IMG/VR virus record: IMGVR_UViG_3300042691_007097
Location: 1-40,478 of that record
DNA from: a virus
Reading direction: 5' to 3' (one strand)
Length of the DNA stretch: 40,478 nucleotides
Part shown: positions 23,863 to 32,834 of the stretch, in pieces
Layout of the letters: each line of letters starts with the position of its first letter
Position numbering within the stretch: the stretch's first letter is position 1
Program-made: the position numbers and the translations under genes
Notes under the pieces: model-generated
The model's input: the letters and a program-made list of their open reading frames with translations, nothing else
The model's database searches: none
Told to the model about the DNA's origin: nothing

Positions 23863-24735
23863 TTACATTAAATATCTAATAATTACAATACCGCTTCCAC
23901 CTGAGCCGCCTGCTCTATAGCCAGAGTTTTGTGATCCTCCGCCACCTCCACCTCCAGTATTTGCTGTACCTGAAGTTGCTACTGAAGAATTAGATCCACC
24001 ATTTCCTCCACCACCAGTTCCACCTGTTCCAACTGTTGTTCCAATATATCCAACGGAACCACCACCACCTCCGCCATAATTAACTGAAGAGCCTGAAATT
24101 GAATTTGATACTCCTGCTCCACCATTTCCACCAGTTGTGCTTCCACCAGCAGTTCCAGCAGCGCCTGCTCCTCCGCCACCACCAGCGGTTCCATAGTTAG
24201 CACCACTACCACCTGCTCCCTGATTTCCTTGACCAACTGTTCCAGTTCCTGGAGCACCGCCAGAGTAGCCACATCCACCACCAGATCCTCCAGAATTAGC
24301 ATTTAAAACTGATGGCGATCCTCCTCCACCACCAAAAGAAATTATTCCAGCAAAAGAAGAATCTGATCCGTTTGCACCAATATTTGAAGAAGCAAGTCCT
24401 CCCGCTCCAACCACAACTCTATATTCTGTATTTGCTAAAAGTGATAATTGTGCTTCTAAAGATCCACCGCCACCAGTTGAAGAAACTGTAGACCTAACAC
24501 CTCCTGCTCCTCCACCACCTTTCACATCTGCGCTTGTTCCACCACCACCTGCTCCTCCTCCTCCAACAATTAAATAATCTACTAAATCTAAATTTCTTTT
24601 TGGTATAAAAGTTCCACTTGAAGTAAATGTATGTATTACATAAGAACCAGAAATTGTAACTGTACCACCATGTGCTTGAACAACAGTTAATAAATTATCG
24701 CTTTGAGTTCCGTATTTTAAAGATGATATTGTCAT
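23863..24735 (-). CDS. Glycine-rich adhesin, single module
   Basis: A 290-residue protein with a short N-terminal beta segment ending YVIHTFTSSGTFIPK, then DYLIVGGGGAGGGG and a long polyglycine domain. It ends GGSGGSGIVIIRY, the signature shared by all glycine-rich proteins in this cluster. Such domains resemble the polyglycine receptor-recognition tips of T-even gp38-type adhesins. The ATG overlaps the stop of the upstream paralogue. The adhesin role is inferred from composition and location. Confidence 0.75.
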   Translation of the reverse strand: MTISSLKYGTQSDNLLTVVQAHGGTVTISGSYVIHTFTSSGTFIPKRNLDLVDYLIVGGGGAGGGGTSADVKGGGGAGGVRSTVSSTGGGGSLEAQLSLLANTEYRVVVGAGGLASSNIGANGSDSSFAGIISFGGGGGSPSVLNANSGGSGGGCGYSGGAPGTGTVGQGNQGAGGSGANYGTAGGGGGAGAAGTAGGSTTGGNGGAGVSNSISGSSVNYGGGGGGSVGYIGTTVGTGGTGGGGNGGSNSSVATSGTANTGGGGGGGSQNSGYRAGGSGGSGIVIIRYLM

Positions 24736-25649
24736 TAGAAAGTTATGCTTCCGCTAGAAGTAAAAGTGTATATATGAAAACCACTTGTAGTGGCTTGTGT
24801 AGGAGATCCTGTAGTTGATGCTGCAAGTTTATAATTACTTGGATATCTAATAATAACTATTCCTGAGCCACCTGCTTTGCCAGTATAATCAGAACCAAAA
24901 CTATCTCCAGCACCACCGCCGCCTCCACCTCCTGTATTAACAGAACCAGCGGTTGCAGCAGAATTATATCCACCACTACCTCCTCCACCAGTACCACCTG
25001 ATTTAGTAGAGCCATTACTACCACCTCCACCTCCACCAGCATAAGTAGTTGAAGTACCAGAAATAGATGTTGTTACACCGTCTCCACCTTCACCAACACC
25101 ATCTGTGCCACCTGCTTCTCCAGCACCACCACCTCCACCACCATATTGTGGAGCGCTACTGCTTCCATTTTGTCCAGCGTATCCTTGATTTGATCTGCCA
25201 GTTCCAGCAGTTTCAGATGTTTCAGCAAAACCACCACCACCAGAGCCTCCATCAAAACCATCATTAAATGGTGGAGATCCATATCCTCCAGAACCATATC
25301 CACCACCAAGAGAGATTATGTTATCAAATGATGAATTTGTACCATTTGTTCCATCACAAAGTGGAGGAACATTATTTACTCCACCAGTACCACCTGCACC
25401 GACTACAACAGTATATGACTTTCCACTAACTACAGGAAATCTTGATTCTACTGATGCACCGCCACCAGTCGCATCAACGGTACAACGTAATCCTCCAGCG
25501 CCACCGCCACCGCCTTTATACCTACCACTACCACCGCCACCAGCAACTACAAGAAAATCAACATCATATGGAATACTTATAGATAGTGCTGGATTAGTTA
25601 ATGATAAACCTCTATCTCTAATACCTGTTTTTAAACTTTTAAGTGTCAT
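24735..25649 (-). CDS. Glycine-rich adhesin, single module
   Basis: A 304-residue paralogue of its neighbours: it starts MTLKSLKTGIRDRG like MTLSSIKTGATGNS in the upstream gene, then DVDFLVVAGGGGSG, a glycine-rich body and SGIVIIRYPSNYKL. It differs in carrying a small extra C-terminal beta segment (QATTSGFHIYTFTSSGSITF). In other members that segment leads into a second module, so this protein looks like a two-module protein truncated after the linker. Transcription is probably from upstream. Confidence 0.75.
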   Translation of the reverse strand: MTLKSLKTGIRDRGLSLTNPALSISIPYDVDFLVVAGGGGSGRYKGGGGGAGGLRCTVDATGGGASVESRFPVVSGKSYTVVVGAGGTGGVNNVPPLCDGTNGTNSSFDNIISLGGGYGSGGYGSPPFNDGFDGGSGGGGFAETSETAGTGRSNQGYAGQNGSSSAPQYGGGGGGAGEAGGTDGVGEGGDGVTTSISGTSTTYAGGGGGGSNGSTKSGGTGGGGSGGYNSAATAGSVNTGGGGGGGAGDSFGSDYTGKAGGSGIVIIRYPSNYKLAASTTGSPTQATTSGFHIYTFTSSGSITF

Positions 25650-25656
25650 GTTTTTC

Positions 25657-27393
25657 CTATGCCGCCAAATATCTAACTATTACTATACCTGAACCGCCTG
25701 CTTCTCCTTGTATATTATTGGCAGTTCCATCTCCACCACCACCACCACCGCCTGTATTGGCTGTTCCAGCCACACTAGCAATACTTGGCGTTGCGCCGTT
25801 ACCACCGCCACCTTTTTCAGAAGTTGTAGATGTACCACCACCTAGACCAACAGTATCGCCACTTGCGCTATTAGTTCCCCCTCCACCGCCACCTGCGTAA
25901 TAAACAGCGCTTCCACTAATAGAGTTAGAGGTAGCGATACCACCATTACCTCCATTATATTTATTGCTGTTATTATCACCAGTAGCACCAATTCCGCCTG
26001 AGCCACCACCGCCACCTGAACCACTAGAACCTGTAGTAGAACCACCTGCATATCCTTCTACTGGTGAATAACTGCCTTCATTTCCACTTCCACCCGATGT
26101 ATTTGTATTTGAACGAGAGCCACCACCTGAGCCACCTGCTTGACCTGAATAAATAGAAACTGTGGCAGAACCACCTCCACCACCGCCAGTTGATGTAGTA
26201 GAACCAAATACTGAATTAGAGCCTTTACCACCTCTTGATGAAATATTAGGTGGGCGAGAACCACCCGCTCCTACAGTAACTGTATAGTTTGTTCCAGATG
26301 TTAAACTTTGTGAAGTCAAGTAACGATAGCCACCAGCACCTCCGCCACCGCCTGCTTCATATCCACCAGCGCCACCACCAGCGACTACTAAGTAATCAGC
26401 GGTTAAATTAGCAGTAGGTGTAAAAGTATCTGATGAAGTAAATGTATGAATGATATAACTACCACTAGAAGTTACAGTTCCACCAGTTGCTTTTTGACCA
26501 ATAATAAATGGAATAAAATTTCCAGAAGAATTAAAAGTATGTATTGTATAACCACTTGTTGTGCTTATTGTACCGCCGCTTGCTTGTTGAGATCCATCAT
26601 AACGAACAACAACTTTTCCTGATCCACCAGAACCACCAGCCCTATTATTTCCTGAACCTCCACCGCCTCCACCGCCAAGATTTGTAGTACCAGCAGTTCC
26701 AGTTTCAGTTCCAAATCCACCACCAGCACCGCCACCGCCACTACCACCAGCACCGCCAGCAACAATATTTTGTGAACCACCGCCTCCACCGCCTGCGTAG
26801 GTAACAGATGAACCAGTAATTGAAACTGCTACACCAGCACCACCTGCTCCTGCGGCTCCAGCACCTCCACCGATAACATTTGCGGCTTGCGCTCCAGCGC
26901 CGCCACCACCAGCACCTCTTTGAGGTTCAGCATTGTTGGATCCATTTCCACCTGAATATCCTTGATTTGGAATAGCAAGTCCTCCATTTGGACCTGAAAC
27001 ACTATCTGAATAAGAACAACCTCCACCGCCTGAACCACCATTACCAGCACTAACAGTTACTGGCTGTTGACCATTACCACCACCTAATGATGTAATATTT
27101 GAAAATACAGAAGAATTACCATTTGTATTGCTGCTTCCACCTGCTCCAACAGTAACTGTATAAGATGTTCCTCTTTTTAATGATAACGGAGATTCTAAGG
27201 GACCTCCTCCACCAGTAGCAGTTACAGTTGAGCGAAGTCCACCTGCACCTCCACCACCACCATGATTATATCCACCACCGCCACCACCTGCAACTACTAA
27301 GTAGTCAACATTTTGAAGATGAGTGTTTAAACTTAAATTGCTTACAAGTAAACTGTTACCAGTAGCACCAGTCTTAATGCTGCTTAATGTCAT
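25657..27393 (-). CDS. Glycine-rich adhesin, two tandem modules
   Basis: A 578-residue protein with two complete polyglycine modules. Each begins DYLVVAGGGxGG and ends GGSGxV(V/I)VRY. The linker between them (about residues 270-335) has two ATGGT/ASGGT...YxIHTFxSSGxF units. The start MTLSSIKTGATGNSL matches the following paralogue. The duplicated structure suggests unequal recombination between modules. It is likely a host-recognition protein. Cysteine is nearly absent. The opposite strand looks open only because GGN codons read as proline. Confidence 0.77.
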   Translation of the reverse strand: MTLSSIKTGATGNSLLVSNLSLNTHLQNVDYLVVAGGGGGGYNHGGGGGAGGLRSTVTATGGGGPLESPLSLKRGTSYTVTVGAGGSSNTNGNSSVFSNITSLGGGNGQQPVTVSAGNGGSGGGGCSYSDSVSGPNGGLAIPNQGYSGGNGSNNAEPQRGAGGGGAGAQAANVIGGGAGAAGAGGAGVAVSITGSSVTYAGGGGGGSQNIVAGGAGGSGGGGAGGGFGTETGTAGTTNLGGGGGGGSGNNRAGGSGGSGKVVVRYDGSQQASGGTISTTSGYTIHTFNSSGNFIPFIIGQKATGGTVTSSGSYIIHTFTSSDTFTPTANLTADYLVVAGGGAGGYEAGGGGGAGGYRYLTSQSLTSGTNYTVTVGAGGSRPPNISSRGGKGSNSVFGSTTSTGGGGGGSATVSIYSGQAGGSGGGSRSNTNTSGGSGNEGSYSPVEGYAGGSTTGSSGSGGGGGSGGIGATGDNNSNKYNGGNGGIATSNSISGSAVYYAGGGGGGTNSASGDTVGLGGGTSTTSEKGGGGNGATPSIASVAGTANTGGGGGGGDGTANNIQGEAGGSGIVIVRYLAA

Positions 27394-27411
27394 TTAGTGC
27401 AGCCCCCTAAA

Positions 27412-27747
27412 TTATGAGATTTCAGTTCCGAAGGCTTGGAATACTAGGTTAGCGTTAGATGCATAAACAGAAACAACATCTGAAGCATCAAGAGTAATAC
27501 CAGCAGTAATAACTGTTGTATCAGATGCTCCTAATGTAACATCATATGCAAAATAGTGTTTATTTGCAAGTGATTCACCATCAGGACGAACTGCAATACG
27601 ATATGTTGCAGATGTTGCTGCAATATTAGCAACAGAAATTGTTGATATTACAGCCTGTGTACCAGATGTTGATGGAACGGTATACAGAGTTGTTGATGTT
27701 GTAGCAGCAGGATTTAACTGTCCTAGTACCTTATACGTTGTTGCCAT
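27412..27747 (-). CDS. Small virion-type protein (fibre cluster)
   Basis: A 111-residue beta-rich protein, MATTYKVLGQLNPAATTSTT followed by LYTVPSTSGTQAVISTISVA and GITLDASDVVSVYAS. This start and pattern are familiar from small structural proteins encoded near tail fibres in marine and freshwater phages, and it is probably a beta-sandwich head or tail decoration protein. It has its own promoter and an AAGGAG ribosome site. Exact function unknown. Confidence 0.6.
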   Translation of the reverse strand: MATTYKVLGQLNPAATTSTTLYTVPSTSGTQAVISTISVANIAATSATYRIAVRPDGESLANKHYFAYDVTLGASDTTVITAGITLDASDVVSVYASNANLVFQAFGTEIS

Positions 27748-27767
27748 TATATTTTCTCCTTATTCCT

Positions 27768-27776
27768 ATTCTACCA
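27768..27776 (-). promoter_or_regulatory. Extended -10-like element
   Basis: Minus-strand TGGTAGAAT, one base from the recurrent motif, 20 bases before the ATG at 27747. Confidence 0.5.
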
Positions 27777-27779
27777 CAC

Positions 27780-28289
27780 CTATGCACCCATTAGCATAAA
27801 TGGATGGAATGATTCTCCAGTAATTGTTACGCTACCGCCGAGGGAAACAGAAGAACCGTTAATGGTAATGCTATTTGATGTTAGTGCAATAGTTGGATTT
27901 GGTCCTGCACCATTTGTTACTGTGATTCCTGTACCTGCAGAAACTGCTGTAATGTCTCCACCAGCCTGCCAGGTTGAACCATCATAAAATTGTATTTGAT
28001 TTAGTGCTGATCCACCAGCATCTTGACGAACAAAACAAATTGTTCCACGAACTGGTGTAGCAAGTGCTGCGTCACGAGCAGCGGGATTTAAAAAATTATT
28101 AAACCCATAATTCATTGTTGCATAATCATCAAATTCGACGGTATTTAAAAATGTCTGTGCTGCTGTAAATTCATATGCAACAGAAGTATCCATCTTTCCA
28201 GCAACTGCATACCATACACCATCTGTAGAGGTTGCCCCCTGTTTGAACATGTAGGCTGGTCTGCCCTCATTATCGAATGTAATTGCCAT
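27780..28289 (-). CDS. Tail fibre protein
   Basis: A 169-residue protein beginning MAITFDNEGRPAYMFKQGAT. It has a helical shaft part (NYGFNNFLNPAARDAALATP), FYDGSTWQAGGD, and the phrase ITAVSAGTGITVTNGAGPNP shared with the fibres at 30180 and 32835. It ends SFHPFMLMGA. The shared phrase marks a family of fibre segments in this phage. Own promoter and AAGGAG ribosome site. Confidence 0.68.
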   Translation of the reverse strand: MAITFDNEGRPAYMFKQGATSTDGVWYAVAGKMDTSVAYEFTAAQTFLNTVEFDDYATMNYGFNNFLNPAARDAALATPVRGTICFVRQDAGGSALNQIQFYDGSTWQAGGDITAVSAGTGITVTNGAGPNPTIALTSNSITINGSSVSLGGSVTITGESFHPFMLMGA

Positions 28290-28309
28290 CTATGTACTCC
28301 TTCTGTGTA

Positions 28310-28318
28310 ATTATAGCA
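28310..28318 (-). promoter_or_regulatory. Extended -10 promoter of fibre gene
   Basis: Minus-strand TGCTATAAT, 20 bases before the ATG at 28289. Confidence 0.6.
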
Positions 28319-28366
28319 GATATTGTTTTTATAAATACCCGCTTGTTGGAAATGTGGTTTGTCATT

Positions 28367-30172
28367 TTATATTGCATATCTAATAATAACTACTCCTGAG
28401 CCACCGTTACCGCCAGGATAAAGTCTTGTATTTGGTTCTCCACCACCACCAGATCCAGTATTTTGCAATCCTGCAGTTGGTCCATCTTTAATTGCATGAC
28501 CTCTACCTTTACCGCCACCACCAGATCCTCCGCTAGCACCGTTAGTTGCAGAACCGCTACCTGAACCACCGCCACCGCCTGCTCTAGTTATAGATGTGCC
28601 AGTTATAGAGTTAGCAAGACCATTACCGCCTGTTCCTGCAATAGTAGAAACTGTAGAAGTCATACCAACAGCGCCAGCACCGCCTCCGCCACCACCTGCG
28701 CCAGAACCACCACCGTTATAACCTTGAACTGGCGAGGCTGTTCTAGTTCCACCGCCACCACCGTCAGAACCTCCACCACCTGAACCACCAGCACCGCCAG
28801 TTTGTGCATTTCTACAACCACCGCCGCCTCCACCTGTTGCAGTAATAGTTGAAAATACAGAGTTAGAGCCTGCTCCACCTGTTATATTACTTTGTTCTGA
28901 ACCAGCACCTCCAGCACCTACAGTAACTGTGTAGGCTTGAGAAGTAACAGATAATGCTGAACCAGCACTTCCACCACCACCTTGAGTTCCAGTGCTTGTA
29001 AGGTATCCACCTGCTCCACCACCTGCGCCAATATCATGACCACCAGCACCGCCACCTGCAATAACTAAATAATCAACAGTTAAAGATTGATTTGGAGTAA
29101 AGGTTCCTGATGTGTTAAATGTATGAATCCAATAAGTACCATCGGTTGTAATATATCCACCTGTTGCTTTTGGACTTTCAGCAGACAGAGTAGTTGTAAA
29201 AGTGCCACTTGATCTAAAAGTATGTATCATATTTGTGCCGTCTGTAGTAATCTCACCACCAGTTGCTTTTTGTACTGTTCCAGAATATCTAATAATTACA
29301 ATGCCAGATCCACCAGATCCTCCATCACCTTCTGTACCACCTTGTGGAACGCCACTCGATCCATAACCACCACCTCCGCCACCACCACTACTTTCTGAAC
29401 CTGAGTGTCCGTAGTATCCAGAACCTGGAAGATTACCATTTCCACCGCCACCTTTTTGTTGACCAGAAGCAACTCCACCACCATATCCACCTCTACCAGT
29501 TTGTGCACCACCTCCGCCACCACCAGCGTAATAAAGAGAAGAACCACTAATTTCAACTGCTAATGCAACACCGCCTTCTCCACCACGAGTTGAAATACCA
29601 ACTGAGCCAGCACCTCCAGCACCGCCACCGCCACCTCCTGCTTCATTTGTAGTTACACCAGCAGCACCACCATACCCCTGTCCACTTGGATCTGCAGCAC
29701 CACCACTTCCATTATAAGCACCACTTGCTCCTCCACCACCTGAACCACCTGCTCTACCATCTCTTGAACCACTACTCGAATCATTATCAACACCTCCACC
29801 ACCACCGCCACCTGTTGAAGTTACGGTTGTGATACCTGTACCTGAGATAGATGAATTACTGCCATTACTACCAGGGGTATCAACTGTAGTAGCACCAGAA
29901 CCACCGCTGCCAACTGTTATAGTGTACGCTGTGCTTGGTAACAAAGTTATTTTTGATTCTAAAGATCCACCGCCACCAGTTGCAGTTACAGTGGAACGAA
30001 GTCCACCAGCACCGCCACCACCTGCGCCATACGAACCAGGAGGATTATCATCACGACCATAACCACCGCCGCCACCTCCAGCGACAATCAAATAATCAAT
30101 AATAAATCCACTAGCAGCATTACCCCACCCAAAAACCTTTGCTCCACCGATCTGAGTTCTAATTGGACTCAT
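28367..30172 (-). CDS. Glycine-rich adhesin, two tandem modules
   Basis: The largest of the glycine-rich proteins (601 residues). It starts MSPIRTQIGGAKVFGWGNAA, related to the start of the propeller-like gene at 32822, then DYLIVAGGGGGGYG. It has two polyglycine modules, each ending GGSG(I/V)VIIRY, with a linker holding two KATGG(E/Y)ITTDGT...IHTF units. The different N-terminus from the MTLSS-type paralogues suggests module shuffling onto another anchor. The ribosome site is weak, so coupling to the gene 8 bases upstream is likely. Confidence 0.77.
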   Translation of the reverse strand: MSPIRTQIGGAKVFGWGNAASGFIIDYLIVAGGGGGGYGRDDNPPGSYGAGGGGAGGLRSTVTATGGGGSLESKITLLPSTAYTITVGSGGSGATTVDTPGSNGSNSSISGTGITTVTSTGGGGGGGVDNDSSSGSRDGRAGGSGGGGASGAYNGSGGAADPSGQGYGGAAGVTTNEAGGGGGGAGGAGSVGISTRGGEGGVALAVEISGSSLYYAGGGGGGAQTGRGGYGGGVASGQQKGGGGNGNLPGSGYYGHSGSESSGGGGGGGYGSSGVPQGGTEGDGGSGGSGIVIIRYSGTVQKATGGEITTDGTNMIHTFRSSGTFTTTLSAESPKATGGYITTDGTYWIHTFNTSGTFTPNQSLTVDYLVIAGGGAGGHDIGAGGGAGGYLTSTGTQGGGGSAGSALSVTSQAYTVTVGAGGAGSEQSNITGGAGSNSVFSTITATGGGGGGCRNAQTGGAGGSGGGGSDGGGGGTRTASPVQGYNGGGSGAGGGGGGAGAVGMTSTVSTIAGTGGNGLANSITGTSITRAGGGGGSGSGSATNGASGGSGGGGKGRGHAIKDGPTAGLQNTGSGGGGEPNTRLYPGGNGGSGVVIIRYAI

Positions 30173-30179
30173 AGGTTAC

Positions 30180-30926
30180 CTACGCAAATTTTGTTTGAGA
30201 TGCTAGAACTGTAAAGGCAGCAGATCCTGTTTTGATTATGTTAAAGACGTAAGAATCGATGCTTGATGCATTCCCCGATGATGGCGCAGTGCCACCTTGC
30301 CATTTAATGCTAACTCCGCTTGTTGCACCGTCTACTTGAATTAGATTTGGATAATATGCTGTTGAACCATTTGTATTTAACCAAACAGCGGTAATTGAAT
30401 CACCTGTTGTTAATACGTTATTTAAAGAAGTTGAAGATCCAAAACGGAAATTTAATGTATGATTTGCACCAGCGTTTGAAGTATAATACCAAACCGCAGA
30501 AGTTGCAAGATCAATAGCAATTGTTCCAGTAGCAGCAGATGCAACAATGTTCATACGCTCTTCTGGTGCAATCAAAACTGGATAATTTAATGTAGGGGAT
30601 GTAATAGTTTTATTGGTTAAAGTTTGAGCGGTAGACAAATCAACAACTGTAGCAGTATCAACAGCAATAGATGGAATTGGACCAGCACCACTGGTAATTG
30701 TTATTCCTGTACCCGCTGAAACAGCAGATACATCGCCAGCCTCGGCGGTATTTACCCAATTTGTTCCATTATAAATAAGAGTTTGACCAGAGGCAGCAGA
30801 AGAAATGACAACATCTGTTAATCCATCAAGGGTTTGTGTTGCAATACCTGCTAGAGGATACCAAGTATCATCTCCTGCATCGTATACATACCCTGGTTTT
30901 GGATCTGTGGTATTTACTGTTGGCAT
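30180..30926 (-). CDS. Tail fibre protein with SQTKFA C-terminus
   Basis: A 248-residue fibre. The N-terminus (PKPGYVYDAGDDTWYPLAG) is a fibre anchor-like segment. The middle has AVSAGTGITITSGAGPIPSI and DLSTAQTLTNKTITSPTLN, a common fibre shaft phrase. The C-terminal ~110 residues (YYTSNAGANHTLNFR, WQGGTAPSSGNASS, ending SQTKFA) are paralogous to those of the gene at 32835. It is a likely receptor-binding or assembly domain. Confidence 0.72.
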   Translation of the reverse strand: MPTVNTTDPKPGYVYDAGDDTWYPLAGIATQTLDGLTDVVISSAASGQTLIYNGTNWVNTAEAGDVSAVSAGTGITITSGAGPIPSIAVDTATVVDLSTAQTLTNKTITSPTLNYPVLIAPEERMNIVASAATGTIAIDLATSAVWYYTSNAGANHTLNFRFGSSTSLNNVLTTGDSITAVWLNTNGSTAYYPNLIQVDGATSGVSIKWQGGTAPSSGNASSIDSYVFNIIKTGSAAFTVLASQTKFA

Positions 30927-30944
30927 TATCTACTCCTCTGGTTT

Positions 30945-30953
30945 ATTATATCA
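30945..30953 (-). promoter_or_regulatory. Extended -10 promoter of fibre gene
   Basis: Minus-strand TGATATAAT, 18 bases before the ATG at 30926, with GAGGAG in between. Confidence 0.6.
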
Positions 30954-30959
30954 GATTTG

Positions 30960-31319
30960 TTATGGGAGTTCTACTAAATCCCAGGTCAAATCTGCTTCGT
31001 TCCAAGTATACATTTCTCCATCTGTTGGATATGGTACTGGTGCTTCCCACAAATATGTGTCTGCGTCCTTTGTCCAAGATGGATATGGTTGAGGAGGATA
31101 AAATCCTGTACCATCCCAGGAATAACCGATACCAGCGTAGTTCTTATTAAGTGCTACACCGCCATCTGGATTTCCGTCTTGATCATAGTGTACGTTGCCA
31201 CGGGTATTGTAAGAAGTCTGAATCCATGTACCGCCCAAATTATTCTCGCACCACTCTTTTGAGTCTGCAACAATAACTTGATCAACGATGCCGTCTACTA
31301 CTTTAGCAAAGTGTGCCAT
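30960..31319 (-). CDS. Conserved MAHFAKV-type phage protein
   Basis: A 119-residue Trp/Tyr/Pro-rich protein. MAHFAKVVDGIVDQVIVADS, then WCENNLGGTWIQTSYNT, KNYAGIGYSWD, YPPQPYPSWT and W.APVPYPTDG form a well-known pattern of a small protein encoded next to tail fibres in T4-like cyanophages and other aquatic phages. Its molecular function is not known to me. The family's presence in a siphophage points to exchange of fibre-cluster genes among aquatic phages. Coupled to the gene 3 bases upstream. Confidence 0.75.
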   Translation of the reverse strand: MAHFAKVVDGIVDQVIVADSKEWCENNLGGTWIQTSYNTRGNVHYDQDGNPDGGVALNKNYAGIGYSWDGTGFYPPQPYPSWTKDADTYLWEAPVPYPTDGEMYTWNEADLTWDLVELP

Positions 31320-31322
31320 TGG

Positions 31323-31517
31323 TTATTCTCCTTTTCCGTTGAATAGTTTAATTGAATCTTTTAGGTTTACTACTCTTGATGTTACATACCCGCCCTGAGC
31401 ATCAAGTTGTTCTTTTGCTTTTTTCTCATCTTCGGCGAGTACTTGAATAATCATATTAACCTCATATGTATATGCATATGTGTCAAGAACATTTTTTTCT
31501 TTATCTTTTGCTGTCAT
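31323..31517 (-). CDS. 64-residue hypothetical protein
   Basis: A small charged protein (MTAKDKEKNVLDTYAYTYEV, then MIIQVLAEDEKKAKEQLDAQ). It looks like a short alpha/beta domain with a charged helix. No family is recognised. It starts a transcription unit with the MAHFAKV gene and has an AAAGGA ribosome site and its own promoter. Confidence 0.55.
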   Translation of the reverse strand: MTAKDKEKNVLDTYAYTYEVNMIIQVLAEDEKKAKEQLDAQGGYVTSRVVNLKDSIKLFNGKGE

Positions 31518-31544
31518 TGTTTTCCTTTGTTAGTTTGTATATTC

Positions 31545-31553
31545 ATTATATCA
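31545..31553 (-). promoter_or_regulatory. Extended -10 promoter
   Basis: Minus-strand TGATATAAT, 27 bases before the ATG at 31517. Confidence 0.58.
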
Positions 31554-31563
31554 GGTTTAATAT

Positions 31564-31839
31564 TTATTTTATAATCTTTAAAATTTCTTCTTCTGAAAAT
31601 CCAGCATTTCTTAACTGTGTTATTGCACTTTGTCTTTTTTCTTCAGCCTCTAAAGATTTTTGCATTTCTATATGCCAATTTGCAATCCAAGTCTCTGCCC
31701 AGTCTTCTGCACTCTGTCTGTTTGCAAAAGAAGTTCCATCTGGGTGCGTTGGTTGTATAATAAGTGGACCATCATTATTAACCCCATCCCATATTCTAAT
31801 TATATTTTCATCATCTACTGTATATGTAAAGTTTACCAT
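31564..31839 (-). CDS. Small fibre-cluster protein (IRIWD...QPTHPDG type)
   Basis: A 91-residue protein. NIIRIWDGVNNDGPLIIQPT, then HPDGTSFANRQSAEDWAETW is a pattern I associate with small proteins lying beside fibre genes in aquatic phages. The C-terminus is a charged helix (EEKRQSAITQLRNAGFSEEE). Possible fibre assembly factor; function not established. Coupled to the propeller-like gene 8 bases upstream. Confidence 0.58.
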   Translation of the reverse strand: MVNFTYTVDDENIIRIWDGVNNDGPLIIQPTHPDGTSFANRQSAEDWAETWIANWHIEMQKSLEAEEKRQSAITQLRNAGFSEEEILKIIK

Positions 31840-31847
31840 TTTTTCTC

Positions 31848-32822
31848 CTATGTCGCACTTGCATAACTAACATTATACCCATCCCAGCCAGGAAGTACAA
31901 TTCTATTTGATCCAACAAAACTATTTGCAGCCATTTGATAAGTAAAACCAGCATTAGATTCTTTACTATTTGTAGCACTTGTCCAAGTTATTGCATCTAA
32001 ACTATGATAACTTGATGTGCCACCTGCTTGAGTTGCAATCCAACGAGTGCCTGTCCAACCAAAATTATAAGTTCCAGAAACTGGAAATGAACGAGAGGTC
32101 CAACTTGAGCCATTTGTTGAAGTATAATAAGTAGTTCCAGCAGTACCCGATCTAAATATGAAAAGACCATTACCACCAAAAACATATCCTGAATTACCAG
32201 ATGGCGTAGATACTCTTGAAAAATTTGTTCCATCAGAAGAATAACCTAATTGATTTAATTCACCGCTATAAGCCCACAGGTTGGAGCCAGCGTAAGCAAT
32301 TTGAACACCATTAAAATCCGAGGCACCAGACAAAGAAGAACCACTCCAAGTATCTCCTCCATTTGTTGTTTTTGCATATTGAAGAGCATTAACATTTACA
32401 GACTGTAAAGCAACAGTGCTACTGCCTGTTGTTCCGTCAGTTGTTAATGGTCCAGAAAAACGTCCATTTTGTACACCGCCTGAAACGGTTCCACTTGTCC
32501 AACTTATTCCATCAGTAGATTTATAAAAAGTGCTTGTTCCAAATAAGAAATAAACAAAATAAGCACCAGCCCAACCACCAGGCTCAATATCAGCAGGTCT
32601 TGTTCTTGTCGTCCAATTTATACCGTTTGAACTTGTATAGTAATTTACACCATTTGTGCGAGGACCACATAAAAAAACATTATTTCCATAACCAATAGTG
32701 TAACCTAAAACTGGACCACCTGAAACAGTTGCAGTAGACCATGTTAAATTAAAGCCTGATGAAGCAGTTAATCCAAACCCTTTAGCCGATCCTGCACCAC
32801 GAGTTGATAACATTGGTGACAA
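31848..32822 (-). CDS. Propeller-like (BNR/sialidase-repeat) adhesin, TTG start
   Basis: A 324-residue protein with about five to six repeats of the form (Y)YTS(T/S)(N/D)G(x)(S/N)W(T), for example YYTSSNGINWTTRTRP, YKSTDGISWTSG and YYTSTNGSSWTSRSFP. This is typical of bacterial and phage beta-propellers built from BNR/Asp-box-like blades, and suggests a carbohydrate-binding fibre tip. A TTG start at 32822 gives MSPMLSTRGAGSAKGFG, matching MSPIRTQIGGAKVFG in the glycine-rich gene at 30172; a GGGGG site is 7 bases upstream. The later ATG at 32813 is the alternative. Confidence 0.68.
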   Translation of the reverse strand: MSPMLSTRGAGSAKGFGLTASSGFNLTWSTATVSGGPVLGYTIGYGNNVFLCGPRTNGVNYYTSSNGINWTTRTRPADIEPGGWAGAYFVYFLFGTSTFYKSTDGISWTSGTVSGGVQNGRFSGPLTTDGTTGSSTVALQSVNVNALQYAKTTNGGDTWSGSSLSGASDFNGVQIAYAGSNLWAYSGELNQLGYSSDGTNFSRVSTPSGNSGYVFGGNGLFIFRSGTAGTTYYTSTNGSSWTSRSFPVSGTYNFGWTGTRWIATQAGGTSSYHSLDAITWTSATNSKESNAGFTYQMAANSFVGSNRIVLPGWDGYNVSYASAT

Positions 32823-32834
32823 TTTTATTCCCCC

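Noticed and set aside
25067-25900. Proline/histidine-rich plus-strand frames opposite glycine-rich genes
   Set aside because: GGN glycine codons read as CCN proline on the other strand; no start signals.
23863-30172. CRISPR-like repetition in the glycine-rich region
   Set aside because: The repeats are irregular, in frame and coding; no spacer structure.
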